A stretch of DNA of 64,000 nt from Flavobacteriales bacterium (GCA_027066365.1 JAMONV010000004.1:62001-126000), one strand, 5' to 3'. Counted from the stretch's first letter, positions 27,707 to 37,225 are shown. Made by a program: numbers and translations. Notes: generated by a model not told the origin, from the letters alone.

Positions 27707-28489
27707 ATGGCGGAAATTCAAGTCAAAACCATGGCCGAATGGGCGACGGAAGGAAGAACACCGGAATATTTATATTGGGTGGGATGTATGGGCAGTTATG
27801 ACGACCGCGCCAAGAAAATTACGCGTAGCTTTGTCCGTTTACTTAATGAAGCGGGTGTGGAATTCGGGGTGTTGGGAGAGGAAGAAACCTGCTCGGGTGA
27901 TCCGGCAAAGCGAGCCGGAAACGAATTTTTGTTTCAGATGCAAGCCAAGATGAATATCGAAACGATGAATGCTTACGGTGTAAAGAAAATTATTACCACT
28001 TGTCCGCATTGCTACAATACTTTCAAAAACGAATATCCGGAGTTGGGCGGAAAATATGAAGTGGTGCATCATTCGGAATTACTTGAACGGCTTTTGGCAG
28101 ACGGAAAAATCAAACGTGAAAAAAATCCGTTTGCTTCAAAAGCAATAACTTACCACGATCCTTGTTATTTGGGACGCGCCAACGGGCAATTCGATGCGCC
28201 GCGTAATACTTTAAAATCGGTGGGAATTGAGATTCGGGAAATGAAACATAACCGCGAAAATGCCGTTTGTTGCGGGGCCGGCGGGGCACAAATGTTTAAG
28301 GAAGCCGAAAACCAACGAGAAGAAATTTTTGTTTATCGAACACGCGAAGCGCTTGAAACCGAACCGGATGTTATCGTAACGGCATGTGCCTTTTGCAATA
28401 CCATGATATCAGACGGAGTGAAGCATTTTAATAAGGAACACGAAATTAAAGTTTTGGATTTGGCTGAGATTTTGACTGAAGGAAAATAA
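27707..28489 (+). CDS. CCG-domain Fe-S oxidoreductase subunit (HdrB/GlpC C-half-like)
   Basis: 260 residues with two CCG-type cysteine sets. The first is YWVGCMGSYDDR, ETCSGDPAKRAG, TTCPHCYNTFKNEYP. The second is YHDPCYLGR, NAVCCGAGGAQMF, ACAFCNTM. In HdrB these cysteines bind the non-cubane 4Fe-4S clusters that reduce disulfides. It completes the membrane subunit at 25872. In flavobacteria the two are usually adjacent; here a HAD gene separates them. Confidence 0.85.
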   Translation: MAEIQVKTMAEWATEGRTPEYLYWVGCMGSYDDRAKKITRSFVRLLNEAGVEFGVLGEEETCSGDPAKRAGNEFLFQMQAKMNIETMNAYGVKKIITTCPHCYNTFKNEYPELGGKYEVVHHSELLERLLADGKIKREKNPFASKAITYHDPCYLGRANGQFDAPRNTLKSVGIEIREMKHNRENAVCCGAGGAQMFKEAENQREEIFVYRTREALETEPDVIVTACAFCNTMISDGVKHFNKEHEIKVLDLAEILTEGK

Positions 28490-28716
28490 TTCACATCTTA
28501 ATTTTTCCCGGAAATAGTGAAGAAAAAAGCCGGGAGCTGTTTTTATCAAACCGCATAATTGCGAAATTATTGTCTTTACAAACCAAAAGTGATACTATGG
28601 TAATATCCCCAAAAGTGTGTAAAGTGGCTACCGTAAAAGCGATAGGCAGGCAACGAAACGAGTGATTGTTGAGAGGTTTTTTTTGTTAAACTTCATGGAA
28701 ATAATATAATCTTGGC

Positions 28717-28965
28717 TTATTTTTTAAAAAAAATAGAATGTAAAAAATAATAAAGCATCAAAACTAAAGCCATTAGATAAAATGAATATTTTAATAGTTT
28801 TTTTCTGTAGGATTTTATTTTTTTCTTTTTTTTTTCGCCATCAGGTAAATTATTATTTTCTATAGTTTCAATTTTTTTGTTAATTTTTATATTTAATAGA
28901 AATCCTCCTACAAGGTAAACTAACACAGTAAATAATGCTAAAAAAAACTCTTTATTTTCATCCAT
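28717..28965 (-). CDS. Small two-helix membrane protein, possible immunity protein
   Basis: 82 residues, AT-rich. Two membrane helices (about 9-26 and 59-78) flank a lysine-rich stretch (GEKKKKKIKSYRKKL). It lies 11 bases downstream of the end of the Rhs C-terminal tip, the position where polymorphic-toxin immunity genes sit, and its composition differs from the housekeeping genes nearby. No family recognised. Immunity function is inference from position only. Confidence 0.5.
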   Translation of the reverse strand: MDENKEFFLALFTVLVYLVGGFLLNIKINKKIETIENNNLPDGEKKKKKIKSYRKKLLKYSFYLMALVLMLYYFLHSIFFKK

Positions 28966-28976
28966 ATCTTTATTTT

Positions 28977-29711
28977 TTAATCATCGGTTAAATAATCCTT
29001 AAAATCATCAATCATATTAATTATTTGTGATGTTTTTTCTATTTCTTCCTGAATTTCAGACTGTTGATTGTTTATTTCTTTTAGTTTATCTTCGTCTTTA
29101 ATTCCAGACTTCATTTTTTCTAAATTTCCATATTGTTTAGTCAAATCCAAAAGCTTATTTTGATTTTCTTTCAAATTATTATCCAAAATATTCATAATCT
29201 TTTTTTGGTCATTTTCATCCATCATATTATATATTAATTTTGCTAATGGCTTTCCGGAAGTAGCCCATGTATATGAACCTTCCATAGCAAGAACTGCTTC
29301 TGCTCCAATGCCTACATTAGCGGATGCTCCGGTTTGATCTAATTTATAAGTCTCTACATTTATGGTTCTATGTATGGAACCCGAATATTTTAAGCCAGGA
29401 GTTATTGATCCAACATATGAAAATCCCCAACCTTTCACATCATCTATACTTGCCGTAGGATAGAAAGTGCCTCCAACACTTGCAGAAGCACCAATAGCCA
29501 ATCCGGCACCACCGCTCACTGAACCGAATACTCCAATATCATTATTTTTAAAGTCCAAATAAATGCCGGATGAACCGGAAATGGTCAAAAGTAATGAACC
29601 TCTCACACCTCCATTCAATAAAAGAACTTCCAACCCTTCCAATTCCCTTGCATCAATCACCCTGTTCTCACTGTAATTATACACGCCGTTATACGGATAC
29701 TTCTCCGCCAA
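28977..29711 (-). CDS. Rhs/YD-repeat protein, C-terminal tip cut off by a frameshift
   Basis: Reading frame of 244 residues with no start of its own (the first codon is TTG). It begins AEKYPYNGVYNYSENRVIDARELEG, the conserved sequence just after the RFMSVDPL hyperconserved motif of Rhs proteins. The core gene reaches that point in another frame, so this is the broken-off C-terminal tip. After residue 25 the sequence is glycine-rich with alternating hydrophobic residues (GSVSGGAGLAIGASASVGG), then a charged helical tail (140-244) rich in Lys, Glu and Asn. No toxin family recognised. Confidence 0.7.
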   Translation of the reverse strand: MAEKYPYNGVYNYSENRVIDARELEGLEVLLLNGGVRGSLLLTISGSSGIYLDFKNNDIGVFGSVSGGAGLAIGASASVGGTFYPTASIDDVKGWGFSYVGSITPGLKYSGSIHRTINVETYKLDQTGASANVGIGAEAVLAMEGSYTWATSGKPLAKLIYNMMDENDQKKIMNILDNNLKENQNKLLDLTKQYGNLEKMKSGIKDEDKLKEINNQQSEIQEEIEKTSQIINMIDDFKDYLTDD

Positions 29712-32452
29712 AGGTCCACACTCATAAACCGCCCGATGGCGTAATTATAATTGCGGTATTTAAAGCTGTCCCAATTTAAATCCAAGTCCGTTTGGCGCTC
29801 TTGTTCTTGATACCAATACTTATACCGCCCCGCCACCACTTGGGGTGTAAAGATTTTGTCTTCTTCGGCTTCGGTGTATTGGATTTCGTGTTTTTCTTCG
29901 TTGTAGCCGCGGTGCAGGAGGCCGAAGGGGTAGTAGTGGCGTTCTTGTAAAATTACGGCTTGTCCGTTGTCGCGGGTGAGGCTCATACGGAGGTTGCCCA
30001 AGTGGTCGCGTATGTTGGTTACGTAGGCGAACTTGGGCGGGTCGCCGCTTGTGATGCCTTCGGGATATACTGCGCTTACGTAACCTTCGGCGGTGGGGAT
30101 GAACATGAGCTTCCAATCGTATTGCACCTCACCAATATAATCAAATTCGTATTGATATCCAAACAGGTAGGCGGTGCCTTTTTTGCCGGTGGGAGTTTCC
30201 ACGTATTTATACCATTTGTTGCCGAGGGCGTCGTAGGTGAAGGAAATTTCTCCGTTATTAAATCTTACCTGTGTAGGCAGGTTCATGTGGTTGTAGCGGA
30301 TTTCGGTGATGCCCTTGTTGTTGTCCGTAATCATATTACCGTCGGTATCGTAGGTGTAGTCGTTGAGGCTGTGGTTGGGGTCGTCTTTGAATCCGAACTC
30401 GTTGGCGGTGTGGTCGCGTACGCCGAGGAGGCGGTTGGGGTTGGCGGGGTCGTATTTGTATTGCAAGTTGTCGATGTCAATGGTTTGGTTTTGCAGTTCG
30501 AACAATCCCCATCGTTCCACGTCCTGTATGTTGCCTTGCTTGTCGTAGGAGAGGGCCACGTCGTAGGATCCTTGAAGGTTGCGGTTTTCGTTGGTGAACT
30601 CGGCGCTTGTGAGGCGGTTCAATTTGTCGTATTGATAGTCGTATCGCCGGGTTTGGTTGTCGGACGCGCTCCACCAACGTTGGGCGGAGATGTTACCGTT
30701 ATACAGGGGTGTTTGTCCGTTGTCGTAGAGCAGTTCGAGTTCGAACATTTGGCTTTGCTGACGGGTAAGCCATCCGCGGATATTGTATTGGAAAGAGACG
30801 GATTGGAGGTTGTTGTCGATATTTTTTTGGCGGATTTTACCGAGTTCGTCGTAGGAGAATTCGGCCAGTATGGTTTCCACATGATTTTCCACCCTGTGGC
30901 GGTGGCGTAGCAGACGTCCTTGAGGGGTGTATTCCAAGTCTTCTACGGTTACGATTTCGTTCAGTTCCGGTGTCATTCGGTGGCAGGTTTTGGTTTGAAG
31001 GATTTTTCCTTCAAAGTCGGTGGCGTGATGTTGTTTGTGGTATAGGTTGCCCCGGTGTTTTTCCGTTCCTATTACGGCTGCGGTGGGGTCGTCTTTGTAG
31101 AAGGTGAGTTCGGTGTAATGATCGGTACTATATGCGGATTTCAAAATCCTTACCCATTGCCCGGTGGTTAGGCCTTTGAGATTTCCGTTTGCTCCGGTGC
31201 GGACGGGTTGGTTAAGGATTTGGGCGGGGATTTGGTTTTGCGGCCAAAAGCGGTAATCGTCATAATAGGTTATAGTCAAAATATAATAATCCTTATCGGG
31301 GAAAGATTCGGAGGTATAATAGAAATCAATATTTTTTTCTTGCATGGGGTCCGATACGGGGGCTTCCGATATCTCATGGTTGTTGATCGTGCGCTGGATT
31401 TCCATTCGGGTTCGGGCGTTTACCGTGGCGGGTTTGAACACGGTCATAATGGGGCGGTTGAGTCCGTCGTATTTGGTGATCAACCAGCCTTCGTTGGAGG
31501 TATTGGTAAAAGGTGATTTCACCGGCCCTGTGGCGCGCAGGCGGTCTAATTTGTCATAGGCCATATATTGCCAACGTATGCCGGGTAGTTTTTTGGCCAC
31601 GAGTCGGTTACGGCTGTCATACACATATTGGTAGCAGAGGTTATCCAGCACGCTTTGGGTTATGTTGCCTTCGGCTGCCAAGGGCGGGATGACATAAGTG
31701 AGGTTTCCGTATCGGTCATATACGTAGTAGGTATCCACGTTACCCTGTGCGGTGGTTTGTCGTTTGAGGACGATTCGCCCGTCTTTGTCTTTGAATTCGA
31801 TGGAGTTTCCGGTTCCGCCCAAGTTGTTGTTTTCGTCGGCGGTGACGAATTTGTAGAGGCTTTGCGGGGGGTAATATCCGCGGTCGATGAGGGTGGGGAT
31901 GTATCGGTCGGTGGCGGCGTTGTATGTTTGGCTGACGTCGAACATTCGGACTTCGTTGGCGGTATTGGTGTCGTACCGGTATTTGATTTCGTGTCCGTTG
32001 CCCAAGGCCCAGGTGTCGCCGGGTGCGGCTTGGAGGAGCGGTCGGTTCAGGGGTGAATTTTCCAAGAGGGTTTCGGTATAGCAGACGGAAGTTCCGAAAC
32101 GGTTTTGGTAGTAATTTTGAGTTTGGATTCCGGCATTCGGCACAAAATCCAATCCGGGTGTGGGGTCGGGATAGGGGAGGAATTTTTTGGTTTCGCGGCC
32201 GTATGCATCATATTCGTGATGCAGGACGATGTTGTGTCCCGAGGCGCTCATGCTTTGTTGGATTTCCTGTTCGGGGCGTCCCAAGCCGTCGTAGTATTTG
32301 ACGGTAACGAAGGCTTGGTTTACGGATGGCGAAGCAATGGGTTGCGTGGTGGGGACGCGATAGATTTTTTCCTTGATCCAGTTGTGGTCGGGGGATTGGG
32401 CGTGCAGGAAAATCGAAAGAAAAACAAACGAAATGATAGCTGTGGTTTTCAT
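29657..32452 (-). CDS. YD-repeat/Rhs-family secreted protein core (DUF6443 type), frameshifted at its 3' end
   Basis: 931 residues with a Sec signal (MKTTAIISFVFLSIFLHAQ) and a DUF6443-like N-terminal region (VTVKYYDGLGRPEQEIQQS). YD repeats follow throughout, such as YDRYGNLTYV, YDKLDRL and YDTDGNMITD. The C-terminal Rhs core ends NYAIGRFMSVD. After D the natural sequence should read PLAEKYP, but one C is missing from a CCC run (+ strand 29713-29714), giving LWRRSIRI and an early stop. Rhs cores form a cocoon that encloses a C-terminal tip, which may be toxic; here core and tip are in different frames. Confidence 0.85.
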   Translation of the reverse strand: MKTTAIISFVFLSIFLHAQSPDHNWIKEKIYRVPTTQPIASPSVNQAFVTVKYYDGLGRPEQEIQQSMSASGHNIVLHHEYDAYGRETKKFLPYPDPTPGLDFVPNAGIQTQNYYQNRFGTSVCYTETLLENSPLNRPLLQAAPGDTWALGNGHEIKYRYDTNTANEVRMFDVSQTYNAATDRYIPTLIDRGYYPPQSLYKFVTADENNNLGGTGNSIEFKDKDGRIVLKRQTTAQGNVDTYYVYDRYGNLTYVIPPLAAEGNITQSVLDNLCYQYVYDSRNRLVAKKLPGIRWQYMAYDKLDRLRATGPVKSPFTNTSNEGWLITKYDGLNRPIMTVFKPATVNARTRMEIQRTINNHEISEAPVSDPMQEKNIDFYYTSESFPDKDYYILTITYYDDYRFWPQNQIPAQILNQPVRTGANGNLKGLTTGQWVRILKSAYSTDHYTELTFYKDDPTAAVIGTEKHRGNLYHKQHHATDFEGKILQTKTCHRMTPELNEIVTVEDLEYTPQGRLLRHRHRVENHVETILAEFSYDELGKIRQKNIDNNLQSVSFQYNIRGWLTRQQSQMFELELLYDNGQTPLYNGNISAQRWWSASDNQTRRYDYQYDKLNRLTSAEFTNENRNLQGSYDVALSYDKQGNIQDVERWGLFELQNQTIDIDNLQYKYDPANPNRLLGVRDHTANEFGFKDDPNHSLNDYTYDTDGNMITDNNKGITEIRYNHMNLPTQVRFNNGEISFTYDALGNKWYKYVETPTGKKGTAYLFGYQYEFDYIGEVQYDWKLMFIPTAEGYVSAVYPEGITSGDPPKFAYVTNIRDHLGNLRMSLTRDNGQAVILQERHYYPFGLLHRGYNEEKHEIQYTEAEEDKIFTPQVVAGRYKYWYQEQERQTDLDLNWDSFKYRNYNYAIGRFMSVDLWRRSIRITACIITVRTG

Positions 32453-32474
32453 ACTCGTTTATTCTGTGATTATG

Positions 32475-34046
32475 TTAGTTTTTGATGATTTTAATGCTGT
32501 TTTCCATGTCGTCGGCAGTGACTTTTACGATGTAGATTCCGGGCCGGAGTCCTGTCGTTTTCAGGGGGATGATGCGTTGGCGCCGGATGTTGAATTCATC
32601 CAAAATATGTCCGTCCAAATCGCTCAGGATGAGGTGTCCTTTTTGGTATTTTCGTCCGATGACGATGCGTGTGTAATCTCCCGCCGGGTTGGGTACGGCT
32701 TCCAAGGGCAGGGGTTTGCGCAGCGGTTTTTCCGGGTCGGCAATTTTCATAATCAGGAAGTCGGCATCGGCCGTAGGGCTGTTCCACGGTTTGGTGGTGC
32801 CCGTCAGGACGTATCCGCCGTCGCGTAGGGCTATTATGCGTTGCAACACATCCTTGCCCGGCGTTCCGAAGAACTTTTCCCAACGTTTTTTTCCCTCGGC
32901 ACCGGTTTTGAGGAGCCAAAAGTCGTCGTTACCTTTACCGCCGGGTGTTTTGATTTTTTTCAACGGGCTGCCGGTTCGTGTGGCATATCCGCCCAGAATG
33001 AGGCTTCCGTCGTCGTTGACCAGGATGTCTTGTAATATGTCTTTGTGCGAGCGGTCGAAAGTCTTTTTCCAAAGCAGGTTTCCCCGTTCATCCCATTTGA
33101 CCAATGCCATGTCGGTTTGGGATTTGCCTTGGTTTTCTTTGGTTACAAACCCTCCGGCGAGTATTCGGCCGTCTTTGGATACGGCCAAGGCGTAGAGTTC
33201 ATCGTTTCCTTCGCCTCCGAATTGCCGTTGCCACAGTATGTTGCCTCCGGGTGACAGTGCGATGATCCACCAATCGTTGGCGCCTTGGGTATCATACGTT
33301 TTGTTGTCTCCGGCCTGTGAATTGGAATAACCGGCAAGGATGATTTGTCCGCCGGGCAGTTCCACCAATCCGGTGAGTATATCGGCCTGCTTGCCACCCA
33401 GGGTTTTTTCCCATTGTAGCCGGTAATTCGCATCTAATTTGATGATCCAATAATCGGCATTGCCGTAGGAGGGGCTGTGTTTGAGTATAACGCCGGGCAT
33501 ACGTGCCAGGCTGTCGGCACTTTGAATGCTGTCGGAATAGCTTACGGCACCAATCAGGTATCCGCCGTCGCGAGTGCGTAGCACCTTGACGGGATAATCG
33601 TTGGCTGCGCCGCCCAATACGAGTTGCTTGGTTTCCTTGCCGGTGATGTCTATTTGTATGAGCCAAATGTCGTCTTGGCCGATGTGCGGCACTTTTTTGT
33701 ATTTTCCTTGTCCGCTACTGCTGGATGCCGCCAGCATATAGCCGCCGTCTTGTGTGTTGGCAATGCAGCGGAAGATGTCATTTCCTTTGCCGCCCCATAC
33801 GCGCGTCCATTCTTTGCGGCCGTCTTCGTCGATTTTGGTTACAAAGGCATCGAACATGCCCAAATGTTCCGGCACGTCACCCGAAGCGGAAAAACTGCCG
33901 CCCACCATCAGGAATCCGTAGTCCAGGGTATATAATCCGTCGTAGAGGTATTCGGCGTGTTTGCCGCCCGTTTGGGTTTGCCATATTTTTTGCTGGGCGG
34001 GGAGCGGGGTCGTCATTAGCAAGAGAATCCAAAATATTTTTTTCAT
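32475..34046 (-). CDS. T9SS-sorted protein with propeller-like W/GG repeats
   Basis: 523 residues: Sec signal (MKKIFWILLLMTTPLPAQQ), then about seven repeats built on WxxxxGGxxxD and DGGYxxxG (for example WGGKGNDIFRCIANTQDGGYMLA), which suggest a beta-propeller-like surface domain. The last 75 residues (AVPNPAGDYTRIVIG... PGIYIVKV) form a T9SS type A sorting domain. It sits between the two YD-repeat proteins, 22 bases from one and 18 from the other, so it is part of the same operon. It may be a surface partner of the Rhs system. Confidence 0.8.
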   Translation of the reverse strand: MKKIFWILLLMTTPLPAQQKIWQTQTGGKHAEYLYDGLYTLDYGFLMVGGSFSASGDVPEHLGMFDAFVTKIDEDGRKEWTRVWGGKGNDIFRCIANTQDGGYMLAASSSSGQGKYKKVPHIGQDDIWLIQIDITGKETKQLVLGGAANDYPVKVLRTRDGGYLIGAVSYSDSIQSADSLARMPGVILKHSPSYGNADYWIIKLDANYRLQWEKTLGGKQADILTGLVELPGGQIILAGYSNSQAGDNKTYDTQGANDWWIIALSPGGNILWQRQFGGEGNDELYALAVSKDGRILAGGFVTKENQGKSQTDMALVKWDERGNLLWKKTFDRSHKDILQDILVNDDGSLILGGYATRTGSPLKKIKTPGGKGNDDFWLLKTGAEGKKRWEKFFGTPGKDVLQRIIALRDGGYVLTGTTKPWNSPTADADFLIMKIADPEKPLRKPLPLEAVPNPAGDYTRIVIGRKYQKGHLILSDLDGHILDEFNIRRQRIIPLKTTGLRPGIYIVKVTADDMENSIKIIKN

Positions 34047-34064
34047 AGCGAGATTTTTACGGAT

Positions 34065-36686
34065 TTATTGGTCTTTGTAATGATATTCGTATTCTTTGAT
34101 GATGTTTCCGTTGCTGTCTTTGATGAATTTGAGGCGGTTGAAGGCGTCGTATTCGTAGTAGAAAATGTCTCCTTTTTCATCTACCGAAATGCTCAATCCT
34201 ACCAAGGGTTTATGAACATATAGTTCAATCGATAGTCCCTTATGGTTTGTTATGAGGATGTCGCGTAATTGTAAAAGTAAGTTTAACACCTCGTTGTTTG
34301 AAACGGTTTCCCAATTTAAACGGTTTATTTGATTTATAATTCCGGCGGGTAATTGTTCGTAGGAAATTCCTTTAATTTTTGCAACGGGCAAGCTTTGTTT
34401 ATATCCCCATATATATACCAAAGGAGTGCCGTTTCCCAATTTCATTTCAAGAGGATTGCCTTTAGCGTCGTACCGGGTAAATCTTGCTCTGACTTCCAAG
34501 GGATTATTTCCTTTGGAAAGTTCGATTCGTTCTGGAACTACAATTTGATTGAATGGTAAGTAAGGAGGAGAAATGTTTTGAAAAAAGTTTTTCTTTGTGG
34601 AAAGCAACCTATTGTCCACAAATGTTTTGCTGACTATTGGGGTACTAATTTTATGTTGACGTAACATTACACAAATTGGGTCGTTTTCATTGCCCGGTGT
34701 CCTGCAATAATTAATGTTATTAGGCGAATGAATATATTCCGTTTCGGTTATGCGGGTTGTGGGATCGTGTAGTATTTCTTTTTCGATTCTCGACGGCAAA
34801 CCGGCCGAACCGTTATCATAATAATAACGTTCTATGGTTTCGATATTACCATTTGAAAAATATTCAACTGTACGCTTTTCTTTAATATTAAACCAGTATG
34901 AACCTGTAGAATATATTCCTATTTCTTTATGAAATGATACAGGATCATTTGCGCAACTTCTCGCTCTGATTTTTTGTCTGTGTAAGTAATTATATGTAAC
35001 ATGTGATTTTAACGTATCTAAAAAATAAGAATATGATTTTTTTTGAAGTATATTTAAGTTAGAATCGAAAACCCGCTCTTGCAATAAGGTGCCGGCATTC
35101 CAATCGTTATTTGTAGAAGTTCTTGTTCCAAATTCAAACAATGGAAAAATATTACGCTTTATAAACCTTTTTTCCACGCCTCCTTGTTCAAAATGATCTC
35201 CTCCGTAACTTATGGTTACATATTCGTAATTTTGTCTATCGATGGTATATTTGGTATCCGTTAGTCCTGAAAGATATACATCTGTGTAAGCCACGTCAAC
35301 GGAACAAACAGTGCCGGGACAAGTCAAATACTGCACACTTGTGTTTTCAAGTAGTAAAGGTATGGGCCTTACCAAATTAATGGATTGAGACCGGTTAATA
35401 TTTGGCAAGTCGGTATAATAGTATCGTTTTACACGTGGCGAGGTGTCGGAAGAATTTTTATAAGTATAAATACGCTTGATGCGTAGCGGTACCTTTTCAT
35501 ATTCAAATTCATCGATGCCGCCGGTGGGATAAATGATTTTCCGAAGCGCACCTTTCACCGCATAATTAAAATCACTGCTGCGATCAACAATCCTGTCGGG
35601 AAAAAAATTTTCCAACCCCGGAATTAAACCGTTGTTATCTAATTTCCCGTTGTAATATCCGTAAACATCAACGGCGTAAAATCCATGGGTTGGTATCGGG
35701 AATCCTTGCATGTCATAATACTCGAAACGGTAGGCATTGTCGCCGAAATTAACTTCCGTTAGAAATCTGTTGTCATAATATGAAAACGTGATTTCTTTAA
35801 CCAATGTCCCTTGAAAATTATAAACTTTCATTAAGCTCAGTTTCCCGGCATTGTTATAAATAAATCTTATGCTATCACCGCGAGAGGACGTAATTCTTTT
35901 GACTCTTAGATAGAAATCTTGTTCTACTTCAATATTTTCTCTGGGTATAAACCGATTCCATATTACTCGCTTCAATTGGTATTCACAAACATCGGATGAT
36001 GGATTTATTCCGACTTTTTCTTTTATTTCCGAACGTGAAAAGCCTTCAATACTATTATAAACTTGATGAAGCTGAGGATTTACAATGACAGTATCGTAAT
36101 CAAAAATTAAAAAATTTCCTTTAGTGTCTCTAACTTCTCTCAAGTAAAATTCTCGAGGATATATGCGAAATCCTATAATTTTATAATTTCCAAAGCCAGT
36201 ATAACCGGTACCTCCAAATGTAAATTTTGTCCCGATTTCATCGAATAAAGTAATTTCTCCAATCGTATCATTCAAATTATTGTAATTAATTTTTAAAGTT
36301 CTATTTTGCTTCACTAACCGTGCTTGAAAATTTTCATCCAGAAAAAAATTTCCCGTAAAGCCGAACGATTTACACCTGAATAGATCCACTTCGGAATCAT
36401 TTCCTACCAGCGTTATATTCCTCACGATTTCTTCGTAAGTTGCCGAATCGGAAATAGCGGAATGATACCAATTCGCATCATAATGTATGGCTTGACCCGG
36501 AGTTAATTCATCCGGCATATCATTTAACTCTCTTACAATCAGTCCTCCCGCTTCCAATTGCCAATTATACCCTGTTAGGCCGGAAGGCTGACCTACTTTT
36601 ATTCCGTTTCCTTGGTAAGTCAAAGTAATAGGCAATGTTATTTCACCTATGCTTAACGTAAATAAATTTATACCCGGCATAATCAA
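34065..36686 (-). CDS. YD-repeat protein of the Rhs locus, main reading frame
   Basis: 873 residues read from a TTG at 36686. Conserved pattern LTYQGNGIKVGQPSGLTGYNWQLEAGGLIVRE near the start, then strand-rich YD-like units (VREVRDTKGNFLIFDYD, FFYYEYDAFNRLKFIKD) and the end NIIKEYEYHYKDQ. Proteins of this kind lie upstream of DUF6443 Rhs proteins in flavobacteria. The natural N-terminus continues upstream in the same frame to about 36900, including SKAQ of a signal peptide, but no start codon is available there because of a frameshift. See the separate 5' feature. Confidence 0.78.
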   Translation of the reverse strand: MIMPGINLFTLSIGEITLPITLTYQGNGIKVGQPSGLTGYNWQLEAGGLIVRELNDMPDELTPGQAIHYDANWYHSAISDSATYEEIVRNITLVGNDSEVDLFRCKSFGFTGNFFLDENFQARLVKQNRTLKINYNNLNDTIGEITLFDEIGTKFTFGGTGYTGFGNYKIIGFRIYPREFYLREVRDTKGNFLIFDYDTVIVNPQLHQVYNSIEGFSRSEIKEKVGINPSSDVCEYQLKRVIWNRFIPRENIEVEQDFYLRVKRITSSRGDSIRFIYNNAGKLSLMKVYNFQGTLVKEITFSYYDNRFLTEVNFGDNAYRFEYYDMQGFPIPTHGFYAVDVYGYYNGKLDNNGLIPGLENFFPDRIVDRSSDFNYAVKGALRKIIYPTGGIDEFEYEKVPLRIKRIYTYKNSSDTSPRVKRYYYTDLPNINRSQSINLVRPIPLLLENTSVQYLTCPGTVCSVDVAYTDVYLSGLTDTKYTIDRQNYEYVTISYGGDHFEQGGVEKRFIKRNIFPLFEFGTRTSTNNDWNAGTLLQERVFDSNLNILQKKSYSYFLDTLKSHVTYNYLHRQKIRARSCANDPVSFHKEIGIYSTGSYWFNIKEKRTVEYFSNGNIETIERYYYDNGSAGLPSRIEKEILHDPTTRITETEYIHSPNNINYCRTPGNENDPICVMLRQHKISTPIVSKTFVDNRLLSTKKNFFQNISPPYLPFNQIVVPERIELSKGNNPLEVRARFTRYDAKGNPLEMKLGNGTPLVYIWGYKQSLPVAKIKGISYEQLPAGIINQINRLNWETVSNNEVLNLLLQLRDILITNHKGLSIELYVHKPLVGLSISVDEKGDIFYYEYDAFNRLKFIKDSNGNIIKEYEYHYKDQ

Positions 36687-36915
36687 ACCCGAAGATTCAT
36701 TGACGGGAACATCCGTATGTTTTGTAAATTCAAATGCGATGGGGTTAGGAGGCGTATGATTGGGTAAAAAATCTTCAAATGATGAAATTCCGTTCCCTCC
36801 GCCACCCGGCGGAACATCCCTCGATGATGTATTCTGATTGGAACCGGTATTTTGAGCTTTTGATGAAAAAACAACGAATAAGCTAAAAGGCCAAAATACG
36901 TACTAACTTTATCAT
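36687..36915 (-). pseudogene. Detached 5' end (signal peptide region) of the YD-repeat gene
   Basis: ATG at 36915 reads MIKLVRILAF and then hits TAG. In the neighbouring frame the sequence continues SLFVVFSSKAQNTGSNQ and runs on into the 34065-36686 frame. Removing one T from the TTTT run (+ strand 36885-36888) would join the two into an intact signal peptide MIKLVRILAFSLFVVFSSKAQ. A -7 box TATTTTTG lies just upstream of the ATG on the minus strand. Confidence 0.65.
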
Positions 36916-37225
36916 TTTTTTTACAAAAATAACTATTTTTATGTATATTTTGACTTGAACAACACATTGAATTTTCAACAAAATTTTAATATTTTGTGTT
37001 TATATCCCTGCTTTTGTCAAAAAATTTAACGTCTGGGGAATTAATGAATTCCCTGTCTTCTTCCAATTTTAACAAATCAAAAAGCTAACCAATAGCTTAG
37101 CAACCGATTGTATTTCGGGCAAATTCTGCACTTTTTCCACCAAACCAACAAAAAGTGCTTTATCGACAGGCATTTATAAAGAAAAATAAATAAAAAACCG
37201 CGGTTATTTTGTTAAAATCGGAGCA
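36916..37225. other. Intergenic, AT-rich, no gene seen
   Basis: About 310 bases between the YD-repeat gene and the next minus-strand gene. It contains the probable promoter of the YD gene near its left end. Nothing else supported. Confidence 0.5.

Noticed and set aside
28501-28545. Possible terminator after the CCG-domain gene (TCCCGG...CCGGGA)
   Set aside because: Only a six-pair stem with an 18-base loop; too weak to list.
29960-30910. Long plus-strand reading frame (316 codons) opposite the Rhs core
   Set aside because: It is antisense to a clear YD-repeat protein, is rich in Val and Gly from reverse-reading biased codons, and has no domain or promoter.
36683-36967. 94-codon minus-strand frame as a separate gene before the YD-repeat protein
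   Set aside because: It overlaps the restored signal peptide in another frame and has no protein-like features; the frameshift explanation is better.
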